DNA of 44,325 nt from NCBI GenBank assembly GCA_016194905.1, contig JACQAP010000011.1, positions 1 to 44,325 of the forward strand. The letters run 5' to 3'. Made by a program: the position numbers and the translations under genes. Origin of the DNA: Betaproteobacteria bacterium. GTDB taxonomy: Bacteria; Pseudomonadota; Gammaproteobacteria; Burkholderiales; JACQAP01. Below the pieces are notes generated by a model. That model was not told where the DNA came from. It was given only the letters and a program-made list of their open reading frames with translations, and searched no databases. Of this stretch, positions 1-7,332 are shown piece by piece (positions within the stretch are counted from its first letter, which is position 1; every line of letters begins with the position of its first letter).

Positions 1-568
1 ATTGCAGGATGGCGCGCATGGAACCCGTTGCCGGATTGCCGTCGTCGAGCGTGGCATCGAGTTGCAGTACGAACTGGCCGAGGATGTTCTTCGAGCAGAT
101 GATATAGCTGCCGTTCATGGTGCCGGTCATTGTCACAAACGTGGTGGTATTGCTCTGAATGCCGATCTGGCCGCCGTTCGCGTTCTTCGGCCAGTAATCG
201 GCGCTCGCCGAGCAATCAACGGTCGTCGACCCCGGCGCCAAGCCGGCGAGTCGCACGTGCTGCCAGTACAGGCAGCTCTCGTCGTGTGGGTTGGTCGTGT
301 CCCAAACGCCGTTGATCACGCCGTTGCCTACGTCAGCGAGGACCGGGGCCGTCGCTTTAATAGCGCCTGGGATGTGCGCTACAACGTTTACATCGTCGCC
401 GGGCAGCGCTCTGAACTTGTCCTGGTAGCCATAGAGCTGGATCGGGATGTTGCGGAAGTCGGTCGCGTAACTCTTGACCTTCGCATTGTTGATCAATTCC
501 TGGCCCTTGAGTACGCCCCCCAGCAGCAGACCGATGGCTCCCTTTCTGTCGTGGGGATGCCAAGTGTT
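1..568 (-). pseudogene. 5'-truncated major-pilin copy (copy 1, partial at window edge)
   Basis: The minus strand encodes a protein closely matching the intact pilin at 632-1309: GLLLGGVLKGQELINNAKVK near 480-535, then LPGDD, WQHVRLAGLAPG, YWPKNANGGQIGIQ and TMNGSYIIC, ending MRAILQ at the window edge. The codons for the prepilin leader and the first half of the hydrophobic helix are missing. The open frame begins after a stop at 569-571 and reads about a dozen unrelated residues before IGLLL. It contains no ATG, GTG or TTG that would restore a leader. A sequence aligning with the ribosome binding site of copy 3 survives just upstream (AAAGGGAGC, minus strand, about 537-545). I read it as a silent or decaying pilin cassette; its 3' end lies outside the window. 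Confidence 0.85.
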
Positions 569-583
569 TCAGTCGAAGTCAAG

Positions 584-610
584 AGATAGCCCGCTGGCAG
601 CGGGCTATCT
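584..610 (-). terminator. hairpin after pilin copy 2
   Basis: This is a perfect 12-bp inverted repeat (AGATAGCCCGCT / AGCGGGCTATCT) with a 3-nt loop, 21 nt past the stop of the intact pilin gene on the minus strand. The sequence after the stem is only moderately T-rich (CTCTTGACTT), so it may be a weak terminator or an mRNA 3'-end stabiliser. Its stem shares ATAGCCCGC with the hairpin after copy 3. Confidence 0.7.
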
Positions 611-631
611 TGTCGGAGACTGGCGGGCGCA

Positions 632-1309
632 TCAGATGCCCATGCAGACGATGAAACTGTCCGCGGGGTTGGCCTGCACCGTGGTCGTGGTGGACGGAGC
701 ACCTCCGGCGCTGGTCGTCTGGATGGCGCGCATGGAGCCGGTTGCGGGATCGCCGTCGTCGAGTGTGGCATCGAGTTGCAATACATACTGGCCCAGTATG
801 TTCGTCGAGCAGATGATATAGCTGCCATTCATCGTCCCGGTCATCGTGACGAAACCGGTGTTGCTCTGGATGCCGATCTGGCCGCCGTTCCCGTTCTTCG
901 GCCAGTAGTCGGAGCTTGGCAAGCTGCAATCGACAGTTGCGGAACCGGGAGCCAGTCCGGCCAGTCGCACATGCTGCCAGAACAGGCAGGTCTCGTCCGA
1001 GTTGGTGGCCGAGTTCCAGACGCCGTTGATCATGCCGTTGCCTACCGTACCGGTCGGGGTAGCGGCAAGCGTAGCGGCCGGAAGATGAGTCACGACTTGT
1101 GCATCGTCGCCGGGCAACGCCTTGAACCTGTCCTGGTAGCCGTAGAGCATGATCGGGATGTTGTGAAAATCGGTCGCGTAGCGCTTGACCTTGGCGTTGT
1201 TGATCAATTCCTGTGCCTTCAGAACACCGCTCAGCAGCAGACCGATGATGACCAGTACGATCGCAATTTCGACCAGTGTGAATCCTTTATTATTATTCCG
1301 ATGCGTCAT
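632..1309 (-). CDS. type IV major pilin-like prepilin (copy 2, intact)
   Basis: This is the only one of three tandem copies with a full type IV prepilin N-terminus: a 9-residue leader ending in Gly, then FTLVEIAIVLVIIGLLL with Glu at mature position 5. Processing by a PilD/MshO-type prepilin peptidase and incorporation into a pilus or pseudopilus are expected from the family. The globular part has four cysteines (DETC, VDC, IIC, VCM) that could form disulfides. The ATG at 1309 is preferred over the one at 1324 because copy 3 keeps the same GAGCAATC-ATG context. By position it is the probable major subunit of the adjacent MSHA-like machinery, which is an inference. Confidence 0.85.
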   Translation of the reverse strand: MTHRNNNKGFTLVEIAIVLVIIGLLLSGVLKAQELINNAKVKRYATDFHNIPIMLYGYQDRFKALPGDDAQVVTHLPAATLAATPTGTVGNGMINGVWNSATNSDETCLFWQHVRLAGLAPGSATVDCSLPSSDYWPKNGNGGQIGIQSNTGFVTMTGTMNGSYIICSTNILGQYVLQLDATLDDGDPATGSMRAIQTTSAGGAPSTTTTVQANPADSFIVCMGI

Positions 1310-1323
1310 GATTGCTCGTTTCA

Positions 1324-1340
1324 TCGAGAGAAACTCTCGA
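1324..1340 (-). promoter_or_regulatory. small hairpin in the 5' leader of pilin copy 2
   Basis: A 7-bp inverted repeat (TCGAGAG, AAA loop, CTCTCGA) lies 15-31 nt upstream of the pilin start at 1309. It would fold in the leader of the mRNA close to the ribosome binding region, so it could affect translation or mRNA stability. No function is shown. Confidence 0.35.
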
Positions 1341-1368
1341 CAGGTACCCGTACGCCAGAACCGCGTTC

Positions 1369-1397
1369 AAAAAATAGCCCGCGCGAGGCGGGCTATT
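1369..1397 (-). terminator. rho-independent terminator after pilin copy 3
   Basis: On the minus strand a 10-bp stem (AATAGCCCGC / GCGGGCTATT) with a 5-nt loop is followed directly by a run of six T. It starts 27 nt past the stop of the leaderless pilin copy 3. It separates copy 3 from copy 2, so copy 2 probably needs its own promoter. Confidence 0.88.
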
Positions 1398-1424
1398 GGT
1401 CGGAAACTGACGAAAGTTAAGGTA

Positions 1425-1778
1425 TTAAATGCTCATGCACACTGTAAAGCTGTCCGCAGGAGCAGCCTGTACTGCGGCCGTGGTGGACGGCGCTCCCGGG
1501 ATGGCCGAGCAGCTTTCGTCCGTGTTGGTGGTCGTGTCCCAAACGCCGTTGATCACGCCGTTGCCTACCGTAGCGACGGCCGGTGTGGTCGCGAGCGTTG
1601 CAGTCGGGATATGCGTAACCACGAGTGCATCATCGCCGGGCAGCGCTCTGAACTTGTCCTGGTAGCCATAGAGCTGGATCGGGATGTTGCGGAAGTCGGT
1701 CGCGTAACTCTTGACCTTCGCATTGTTGATCAATTCCTGGCCCTTGAGTACGCCCCCCAGCAGCAGACCGATGATCAT
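1425..1778 (-). CDS. leaderless, internally deleted pilin copy (copy 3)
   Basis: This 117-residue open frame starts MIIGLLLGGVLKGQELINN. It joins the pilin sequence in the middle of the hydrophobic helix, so the leader and the conserved FTLVE segment are absent. A second in-frame gap of about 85 residues removes everything between DES-C and the C-terminal APSTTAAVQ...FTVCMSI, including two of the four cysteines. The ATG at 1776-1778 has a good ribosome binding site (GGGAG, 5 nt upstream). There is a sigma-54-like promoter upstream and a terminator downstream, so it may be expressed, but the product cannot be processed as a prepilin. It could equally be called a pseudogene or silent cassette. 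Confidence 0.75.
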   Translation of the reverse strand: MIIGLLLGGVLKGQELINNAKVKSYATDFRNIPIQLYGYQDKFRALPGDDALVVTHIPTATLATTPAVATVGNGVINGVWDTTTNTDESCSAIPGAPSTTAAVQAAPADSFTVCMSI

Positions 1779-2252
1779 GATTGCTCCCTTTTGATCTCCC
1801 GGGGAATGCCCAGTGCCTCCTCTTACGCCAGAAGTGTGCCAGCGCCTCGTTGCGGTGATACGGGTGATTTATTGAGCGATCAGGGGACGCATGATAGGGT
1901 TGATGGAGCGTTTTGATGATGCGGTCATAATCTCGGGCGGCGCAAGAATTGAGTTAACGTATTGAACATAATGATTTTATCGGTAGACGATAACATCGTC
2001 ACGGCGCATCTTTCGAAATTCCGCACGCGGAAAAGACTCGCAGGAATCGTTATATTTCCGTCGCGTACGTCGAGTTTTCGTCAAATCCAGCGCTGCCATT
2101 TTGACCCGGACCCAGGATGCGTCGACGGTACATCCGGCGTATTTTGCCCATCAAAAAGCCAGCGAACCAGGGCAGACGCCGGTTGCATCGATCGAACGCG
2201 CGGATAGTTTGGACGGGTGCGGTAAACTCTTGCCAAGGTTGAAACCCGAAAA
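1779..2252. other. intergenic region between pilin array and histidine kinase
   Basis: These 474 nt separate the minus-strand pilin array from the plus-strand kinase. The first 60 nt hold the leader and the sigma-54-like promoter of pilin copy 3. The stretch 1860-2000 is more AT-rich than its surroundings. The short open frames here have no convincing ribosome binding site or recognisable protein. No clear sigma-70 promoter was found for the kinase. Confidence 0.6.
1827..1841 (-). promoter_or_regulatory. candidate sigma-54 (-24/-12) promoter of pilin copy 3
   Basis: The minus strand reads TGGCAC-ACTTC-TGGC. The -24 element is perfect, and the -12 element differs from TTGC at one base while keeping the essential GC. 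The GG-to-GC spacing is exactly that of sigma-54 promoters. The predicted start near 1815 gives a leader of about 37 nt before the ATG at 1778. A sigma-54-dependent regulator is encoded at 17688-19130. Copy 2 keeps the neighbouring TACGCCAGAA sequence but not a -24 element. Confidence 0.55.
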
Positions 2253-3962
2253 ATGAACGTCGAAGCGACCGCCCACACCCCGTTGCAACGCGCCATCGCC
2301 GCGATCCGACAGCAGCATTGGCTGTCGTTGACGCTTCTGGCCTTGCATTGCGCATTGACGCTCGAATTGAGCGATCCGCTGGCTCGCGCGCTGTTGCTCT
2401 CGCATTTTGGATTCTTCCTTCTATGGCAACCGCTCTGGCGCGGCGGACAGAAACTGTTCCCCGGACAGATGGGATTGATCATCGCCGCCGCCGTTCTGTT
2501 GATCGCGGCGGGCAGCTGGTGGTTGATGGCGTTATGGATATCGGTTCTGTTTTCCCTGATCGGCGGCAACGTTCCCGGCATCAAGAATTTTGGCCAGCGC
2601 GTCGTTTCCCTTCTCGCCGCGGTCTATCTGCTCTCGGTGCTGCTCACCTGGGTTGTTCCTCATTTATTTCCCGATCAGGTCTTTTCAGATATTTTCCAGG
2701 CGCTGGTGCGTTACGGGCTGGTGATTCCGGCGGTTGCGATCTTCTTCGTGCGTACCGAAAAATCGCAGACTGCGTCGGCCTATTCGGTGGATTTGTTCTA
2801 CAGCCTGTTGCTGTTTCTCCTGGTCGTCGTGCTGGTGCTGGGAGCCTTCGTGATCAAGCAGGTCAGTCACGGCAATTACGTCATAGCGCTGGCGCAGGCG
2901 CTGATCGTTGCGGCGGGATTGCTGGTTGCGCTGTCGCTGTTGTGGGATCCGCGTGCCGGATTCGCCGGCATCGGGCAGTTGGTCACGCGCTATTTTCTCA
3001 GCATCGGCGTGCCGTTCGAGCGCTGGATGCACAGCCTTGCGGGGCTGGCGGATCGCGAGCGCGATCCGGACAAGTTCGTCATTGTGGCCGCTCACGAGAT
3101 GGCGGGTTTGCCGTGGCTGTCTGGAATCAGCTGGCAATCGCGGACTTCCAAGGGGAATGCAGGGGAGATCACAAAATACCCGACCGCATTCACCTTTGGA
3201 GGATTGATCCTGACCCTTTACACCCGCTGGTCGCCGAGCCCCGCGCTGGTGCTGCACATCCGCCTTCTCGCGAGATTGTTGGGAGATTATTACGAAGCCA
3301 AGATGCGCGAGCAGGAGCAACGCCGCAACGCCTATGTTCAGGCGATTTACGAAACCGGCTCGCGGCTCACCCACGACGTCAAGAATCTGCTGCAGACGCT
3401 GCGTTCGTTGTGTGCCGCGGCGGAGACCAGCGACGAGAGCGATTCGGAAGCATTGCGGCTGTTGATGCAGCGGCAACTGCCGCAAATCACGCAGCGTCTG
3501 CAAATCACGCTCGACAAGCTCAATACGAAGCCGCAGATCGGCCAGGACAAGGCACCCGGCAAAGACTGGTGGCAGGACTTGCGGCAGCGCTTTGCCCACG
3601 AGCGCATAGAGTTCGAGGGCGGGCTATTGCCTGAAGAAAGCACGTTGCCCGCGGACCTGTTTGCGTCGGTCGCCGAGAATTTTTTGCAGAACGCGCTGGA
3701 AAAGCGAAAGTTGGAAAATAACTTGCGTATTCTGGTCAGGCTGCAATGGAGCGATGGATTTGCGTTGTCGGTCTGCGATGACGGATTGCCGGTTCCCGAT
3801 TCGCTTGCTACGCGGTTGTTCAATTCCCCGGTGCAATCCAGTAGCGGTTTCGGCATTGGCATGTATCAGGTGGCCCGCTTTGCACGGGAGCAGGGTTACG
3901 AAGTCGCATTGTCGAGCAATCAGCAAGGGCGGGTTTGTTTCACGTTATCCCAATCCGCCTGA
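2253..3962 (+). CDS. membrane sensor histidine kinase
   Basis: This 569-residue protein has a hydrophobic N-terminal half with about six or seven membrane segments (residues ~20-240), a soluble linker, and a C-terminal kinase core. The phospho-acceptor is probably His374 in RLTHDVKNLLQTL. The ATPase domain shows an N box (Asn476 and Asn480 in ENFLQNALEK), a G1 box (Asp509 in CDDGLP) and a G2 box (GFGIG, 532-536). The HDVKN motif resembles PrsK-type kinases, which partner sigma-54 regulators of the PrsR kind; this is a family resemblance only. It stands alone on the plus strand between the pilin array and the pilus operon. The regulator at 17688-19130 has no kinase neighbour, so the two may be partners. 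Confidence 0.85.
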   Translation: MNVEATAHTPLQRAIAAIRQQHWLSLTLLALHCALTLELSDPLARALLLSHFGFFLLWQPLWRGGQKLFPGQMGLIIAAAVLLIAAGSWWLMALWISVLFSLIGGNVPGIKNFGQRVVSLLAAVYLLSVLLTWVVPHLFPDQVFSDIFQALVRYGLVIPAVAIFFVRTEKSQTASAYSVDLFYSLLLFLLVVVLVLGAFVIKQVSHGNYVIALAQALIVAAGLLVALSLLWDPRAGFAGIGQLVTRYFLSIGVPFERWMHSLAGLADRERDPDKFVIVAAHEMAGLPWLSGISWQSRTSKGNAGEITKYPTAFTFGGLILTLYTRWSPSPALVLHIRLLARLLGDYYEAKMREQEQRRNAYVQAIYETGSRLTHDVKNLLQTLRSLCAAAETSDESDSEALRLLMQRQLPQITQRLQITLDKLNTKPQIGQDKAPGKDWWQDLRQRFAHERIEFEGGLLPEESTLPADLFASVAENFLQNALEKRKLENNLRILVRLQWSDGFALSVCDDGLPVPDSLATRLFNSPVQSSSGFGIGMYQVARFAREQGYEVALSSNQQGRVCFTLSQSA

Positions 3963-4054
3963 ACAGGATGTCCCGCCGGTAGCAGAGAATCCCGATAAGC
4001 CTGCTCGCATTTCGGCCCTAGTCAGGCCAAATCCAAGCCAGGCCAAATCCGTAG

Positions 4055-5044
4055 CTACCATTGATGCTCCCGATTGCCTGTCTGACAAACGGCGGTCCAT
4101 GTGCCGTGGACAAGCGTAATTTCGTTTACGAGCACGGAGCCGAAGTGAATCAATTCTTCCACCTTCATGGAGACGGCTTCCTGCGTCGGCCCCGTCACGA
4201 TTTGCTTGCCCCCGATGATCGCAACCTTGCAGGCGCTGACGGGAGCCTTGGGATGTTCACAGCTGGCTATCCACTTGTCGCTGACTTGTGTTATCGGTGA
4301 AATGATTCGGGATCCGGCCTTCGCCAGTTTGTCCAATGCTTCTTCAACGCGCGATTTACTGTATCCGGAAACAATGAGATTTGCGCCCGCATCGAAAATC
4401 TGCGCGGGTTGGTTCTCGTCATGCAATTTGGACCTCGCATGTGCTGAGGGGAGATCAACCGCGCGCCAGGCGTCACCTCGTTGTGCCGGCTTAGAAGTTT
4501 CTTTCGCTACCGTACCCCGATCCCCACGAAAATCCATGATGACCGAGTACACCTCGTGTTCGCGCACATGTTTATCAGAGCGGGAACCTTCATGCGTGAA
4601 CAGGTTGGCGTAGTCGTTTGACAGACGGGACGCCACTTCGTAGAAAGAGCGCGACACCAGAAGCTGGCCGGGTTCGGAAAAACTCATCACCCGCTGGGCG
4701 ACGTTGATACCGTCGCCGATCATATTGGCCTGGCCGTTGATGTCCTTTACCAGGCGGACGGGACCGAGATTGACTCCCATCCGTACCGGTAAATCCGTGT
4801 TGTCGCGGATGGCGAGTGCAACGAAGAGGGCGTCTTCCGGGTCGCCGAGAAAGGCGATCGCCGCTCCATCGCCGGTATCGAGGATGACACGGTCGCGTGC
4901 AGCAACTGCGTCCAGTGCTTTGGAAAGCGTACGGTTGAACGATTGCTTCAGCTTGATCTGATCGGCAACCGTCTGCTTTGAGTACTCGACGATATCGAGA
5001 AACAGCACGCTGCAGACTACTGTACGACCGGAGCTTTCCATCAT
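4055..5044 (-). CDS. class III nucleotide cyclase domain protein
   Basis: This soluble 329-residue protein has a class III adenylate/guanylate cyclase domain at residues ~8-170. Metal-binding aspartates are visible at Asp17 (FLDIVEYS) and Asp59 (DTGDGAA), and the transition-state Asn114 and Arg118 lie in INVAQR. The two positions that normally set base specificity carry Leu55 and Asn107, not the Lys/Asp of typical adenylate cyclases or Glu/Cys of guanylate cyclases, so substrate and activity are uncertain. Residues ~190-329 form an additional domain that I do not recognise. Its ATG overlaps the stop of the upstream prepilin gene by 4 nt (ATGA), so the two are translationally coupled and it is the last gene of the pilus operon. 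Confidence 0.85.
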   Translation of the reverse strand: MMESSGRTVVCSVLFLDIVEYSKQTVADQIKLKQSFNRTLSKALDAVAARDRVILDTGDGAAIAFLGDPEDALFVALAIRDNTDLPVRMGVNLGPVRLVKDINGQANMIGDGINVAQRVMSFSEPGQLLVSRSFYEVASRLSNDYANLFTHEGSRSDKHVREHEVYSVIMDFRGDRGTVAKETSKPAQRGDAWRAVDLPSAHARSKLHDENQPAQIFDAGANLIVSGYSKSRVEEALDKLAKAGSRIISPITQVSDKWIASCEHPKAPVSACKVAIIGGKQIVTGPTQEAVSMKVEELIHFGSVLVNEITLVHGTWTAVCQTGNREHQW

Positions 5045-5706
5045 GGAAGCAGATTCGCCGCGATCATTCGGGTGAACAACGTCGTGGCGGGAATCCAGAC
5101 CAGCACGTCGTCGAACTCATTGCCCGCGCCCGGCTGGCTGCGGATCCGGCTTACGAACGTGACGTCGTTATTGCTGTTTTCCACTTCGTCAGGGCACGCT
5201 GCGGTGCAGGTTCCCTGGTTCTTGCCTTTCGATACGACAACCGCAACGACATTCTGGGTCGATGTGCAGCCGGCACTTTGGCAGATGCGTATGTCCGGGG
5301 CGGTGGCGAGGGTAATGGGCGCGGCCGGGTTAGGGTTGGCGAAGGCCAAGGTGACGCGATACAAGAAAGGCTGTCCCCAGGCGTCCGTGGCGCCTATTCC
5401 CAACGTCGCCCAGGGCAAACTGCCTTGAGCGCTGCTACACGCGACTCCGGAAACGTTCTCGGCGCCATCGCCATCCGTATCCGGGCATGGGAGGCGCTTG
5501 TTAACGACGGCGAAACCGAGCAATGCGTCGCGCACGTCGTTCATCGTACGCGTTGTCTCGTCGTAATTACGCTGCTCCATCTGGGCGGACAGCGGCACCA
5601 GAACCGATCCGGCCAGGAGGGCGAGCACAAACAGCACGATCGCGACTTCCATAAGCGAGAAACCGGCTTGTGTCTTTGTCGCCATGAAGGAGAGAGTTGA
5701 TTTCAT
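5041..5706 (-). CDS. minor prepilin-like protein
   Basis: The 221-residue product has a prepilin N-terminus: a positively charged leader ending Gly15, then FSLMEVAIVLFVLALLAG with Glu at mature position 5. Residues ~70-110 contain LPCPDTDGDG followed by SLPWATLGIGATDAWG, a module shared with the next prepilin upstream. Its DTDGDG loop resembles calcium-binding loops. Several cysteines follow (VACSS, ICQSAGC, CTAACP). The start codon follows directly on the stop of the upstream gene. By position it is a minor pilin of the MSHA-like system (MshO/MshD role), which is inferred and not a direct match. Confidence 0.85.
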   Translation of the reverse strand: MKSTLSFMATKTQAGFSLMEVAIVLFVLALLAGSVLVPLSAQMEQRNYDETTRTMNDVRDALLGFAVVNKRLPCPDTDGDGAENVSGVACSSAQGSLPWATLGIGATDAWGQPFLYRVTLAFANPNPAAPITLATAPDIRICQSAGCTSTQNVVAVVVSKGKNQGTCTAACPDEVENSNNDVTFVSRIRSQPGAGNEFDDVLVWIPATTLFTRMIAANLLP

Positions 5707-7320
5707 TCAGGGCGTCAGCGCAAACGGCTGATCATTGAATGTGGCCGTGACGAGTTTGCTCTCGTAGATCAGATCGGAGACAGACGGGTTACCGTACGCA
5801 TTGCCGTCGGCATCAAGATAATCCGAGAGGGTTGACGACGGATGGGTCTGTCCAGTCAGGGCTCCACCGGTCATGACGATCAGGGCGTTGACATTGTCGC
5901 TCGTGACTCCGGTAGTTCTGTTGCAAATGCTAAGGCATCCGTTCGCTCCCGGAGCGGGCGGCGTAGTAATGCACGGGGTCACCGCTAGAGTGCAGCTTCC
6001 CGCGCCGCCAGGCGTCAGGCCTGGAGCGGCCGCGTAGTAGATGACGTGATGCCAATTGTTGTTCATGATCCACGCAGGAAGCACGGGGGGACTAAAGGAC
6101 GGAAGCGGGACTTTGATATGGAATGTCTGCGGTAGAACCAATAAGGGGGTCGTACCGACCGCGCGGATCAGTCCTTGAGCGGCTGCGTTCAGGGACAGGT
6201 TGAACTGCGCGGGGTCGCGGGTGAATCCGGGTCCGGTATATTGGATGGCGGGCTCCAGCACGGGATTTACCAGCAGTGCATTCCCGACATTGTTTGCGAC
6301 TGCAGTTACCGTTATCGTCTGTCCCAGCAATGAGAGCAAAATCGGAACCGAACAATCCAGGAAGTTGCCGGCGACTACCGCACAAGACGGGATGCCGCCC
6401 AACGTGATGCCGCCGCTGACGGTGACGGTCGAGGCGACGGTATTCCAAGCGACAAAAGTCGGGTCTTGGGTTACCGGCAACAGGCCATCGTTCGTGGCCA
6501 CTACGCCTTTGAAGTTTGAGGATGTCGGGTTGCTAAAAGGCGCGGCAAACGGATAGCGACCCCAGTCCGAATAGTACTTGTTGATGAGCGGGCGCAATTC
6601 ATGCGCGGCTCGTTTCTCGACCAATCGGAAGATTTCCGCCGGCTTGATGGTGATCAGGCGATCGTTGAAGTTTGCCGACGCGTCACCCGTTACGAAAGCG
6701 GTGGTCGATGTCGCATTGGTGCCTTCGAGGTACTGTGATGCGGTATTCGCGTTGGCGGTCGTCCGGCTTTGGGCAAGGCCGCCGAGCGTAGGGCCCGGAG
6801 CAAAGACGATGGCAACGACATTTGTTTCGGGCGTGATGCCGGTAACCGCAAGTTGTCCGGGGGTATCGCTGTTGAGCGGCACGCTTCCATTGGCGTGGAA
6901 ATCGTTGGACAACGCATACCAGAGTCTTTCGCCGCTGCCGTCGCGAAGGTCTGGAATACCAAGGGTGAGCCAAGGCAGGCGACCTACCAACGAAGTGCAA
7001 TTGCTGCCGGCAGTATCTACGCCAATGTCGATCTGACCGTTGTTATTGGTGTCCGGACATGGCAGTTCGCCAGGACGATTGGGGTCGGTAGCGGCATAGG
7101 CGATTAAGGCTTCCTTGGCCTTTGCCAGTGCCGCCTCGGTTACGCGATCACTGCGCAACTTGGTTCCGAAACTACTGAGCAGTGTCACTGCCAGCGTGCC
7201 GGTTGCCAGCGCGATCATGACCAGCACTAAAATCAGCGAAATGCCGCGTTGTGTATCGAACCGCTGTCGGGACGCAATCATCCTGTGGGAAGCGAAGGCG
7301 CGCGAGCGCAGCTGGGCCAT
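5707..7320 (-). CDS. large PilX/GspK-like minor prepilin
   Basis: This 537-residue protein carries an N-terminal class III-type signal: a basic segment, then RG-ISLILVLVMIALATGTLAV (residues 25-45). It lacks the Glu at mature position 5, as GspK/PilX-type tip pseudopilins do. Residues ~84-125 contain ELPCPDTNNNGQID then GRLPWLTLGIPDLRDG, the same module as the downstream prepilin, including an EF-hand-like loop. The long C-terminal part is rich in Pro, Ala, Thr and Val, like an extracellular protein. By analogy it would be a tip or initiation subunit; it may correspond to MshP/MshQ-type genes of MSHA clusters. Confidence 0.78.
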   Translation of the reverse strand: MAQLRSRAFASHRMIASRQRFDTQRGISLILVLVMIALATGTLAVTLLSSFGTKLRSDRVTEAALAKAKEALIAYAATDPNRPGELPCPDTNNNGQIDIGVDTAGSNCTSLVGRLPWLTLGIPDLRDGSGERLWYALSNDFHANGSVPLNSDTPGQLAVTGITPETNVVAIVFAPGPTLGGLAQSRTTANANTASQYLEGTNATSTTAFVTGDASANFNDRLITIKPAEIFRLVEKRAAHELRPLINKYYSDWGRYPFAAPFSNPTSSNFKGVVATNDGLLPVTQDPTFVAWNTVASTVTVSGGITLGGIPSCAVVAGNFLDCSVPILLSLLGQTITVTAVANNVGNALLVNPVLEPAIQYTGPGFTRDPAQFNLSLNAAAQGLIRAVGTTPLLVLPQTFHIKVPLPSFSPPVLPAWIMNNNWHHVIYYAAAPGLTPGGAGSCTLAVTPCITTPPAPGANGCLSICNRTTGVTSDNVNALIVMTGGALTGQTHPSSTLSDYLDADGNAYGNPSVSDLIYESKLVTATFNDQPFALTP

Positions 7321-7332
7321 GGGCTGAGAAAA

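Noticed and set aside
1962-2207. 81-codon plus-strand open frame in the long intergenic gap
   Set aside because: It has no ribosome binding site, no recognised motif and an unusual composition, and does not look like a real protein.
2216-2232. Possible sigma-54 promoter before the histidine kinase (GG ... TTGC)
   Set aside because: The GG-GC spacing is one base too short, which abolishes sigma-54 promoters, and the -24 element is poor.
2318-3634. 438-codon plus-strand open frame inside the histidine kinase
   Set aside because: It overlaps the kinase in another frame and has an Arg/Gly-rich composition typical of shadow frames.
4023-4051. Short direct repeat CAGGCCAAATCC between the kinase and cyclase genes
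   Set aside because: There are only two copies, with no inverted structure or array, so it is probably chance or a minor duplication.
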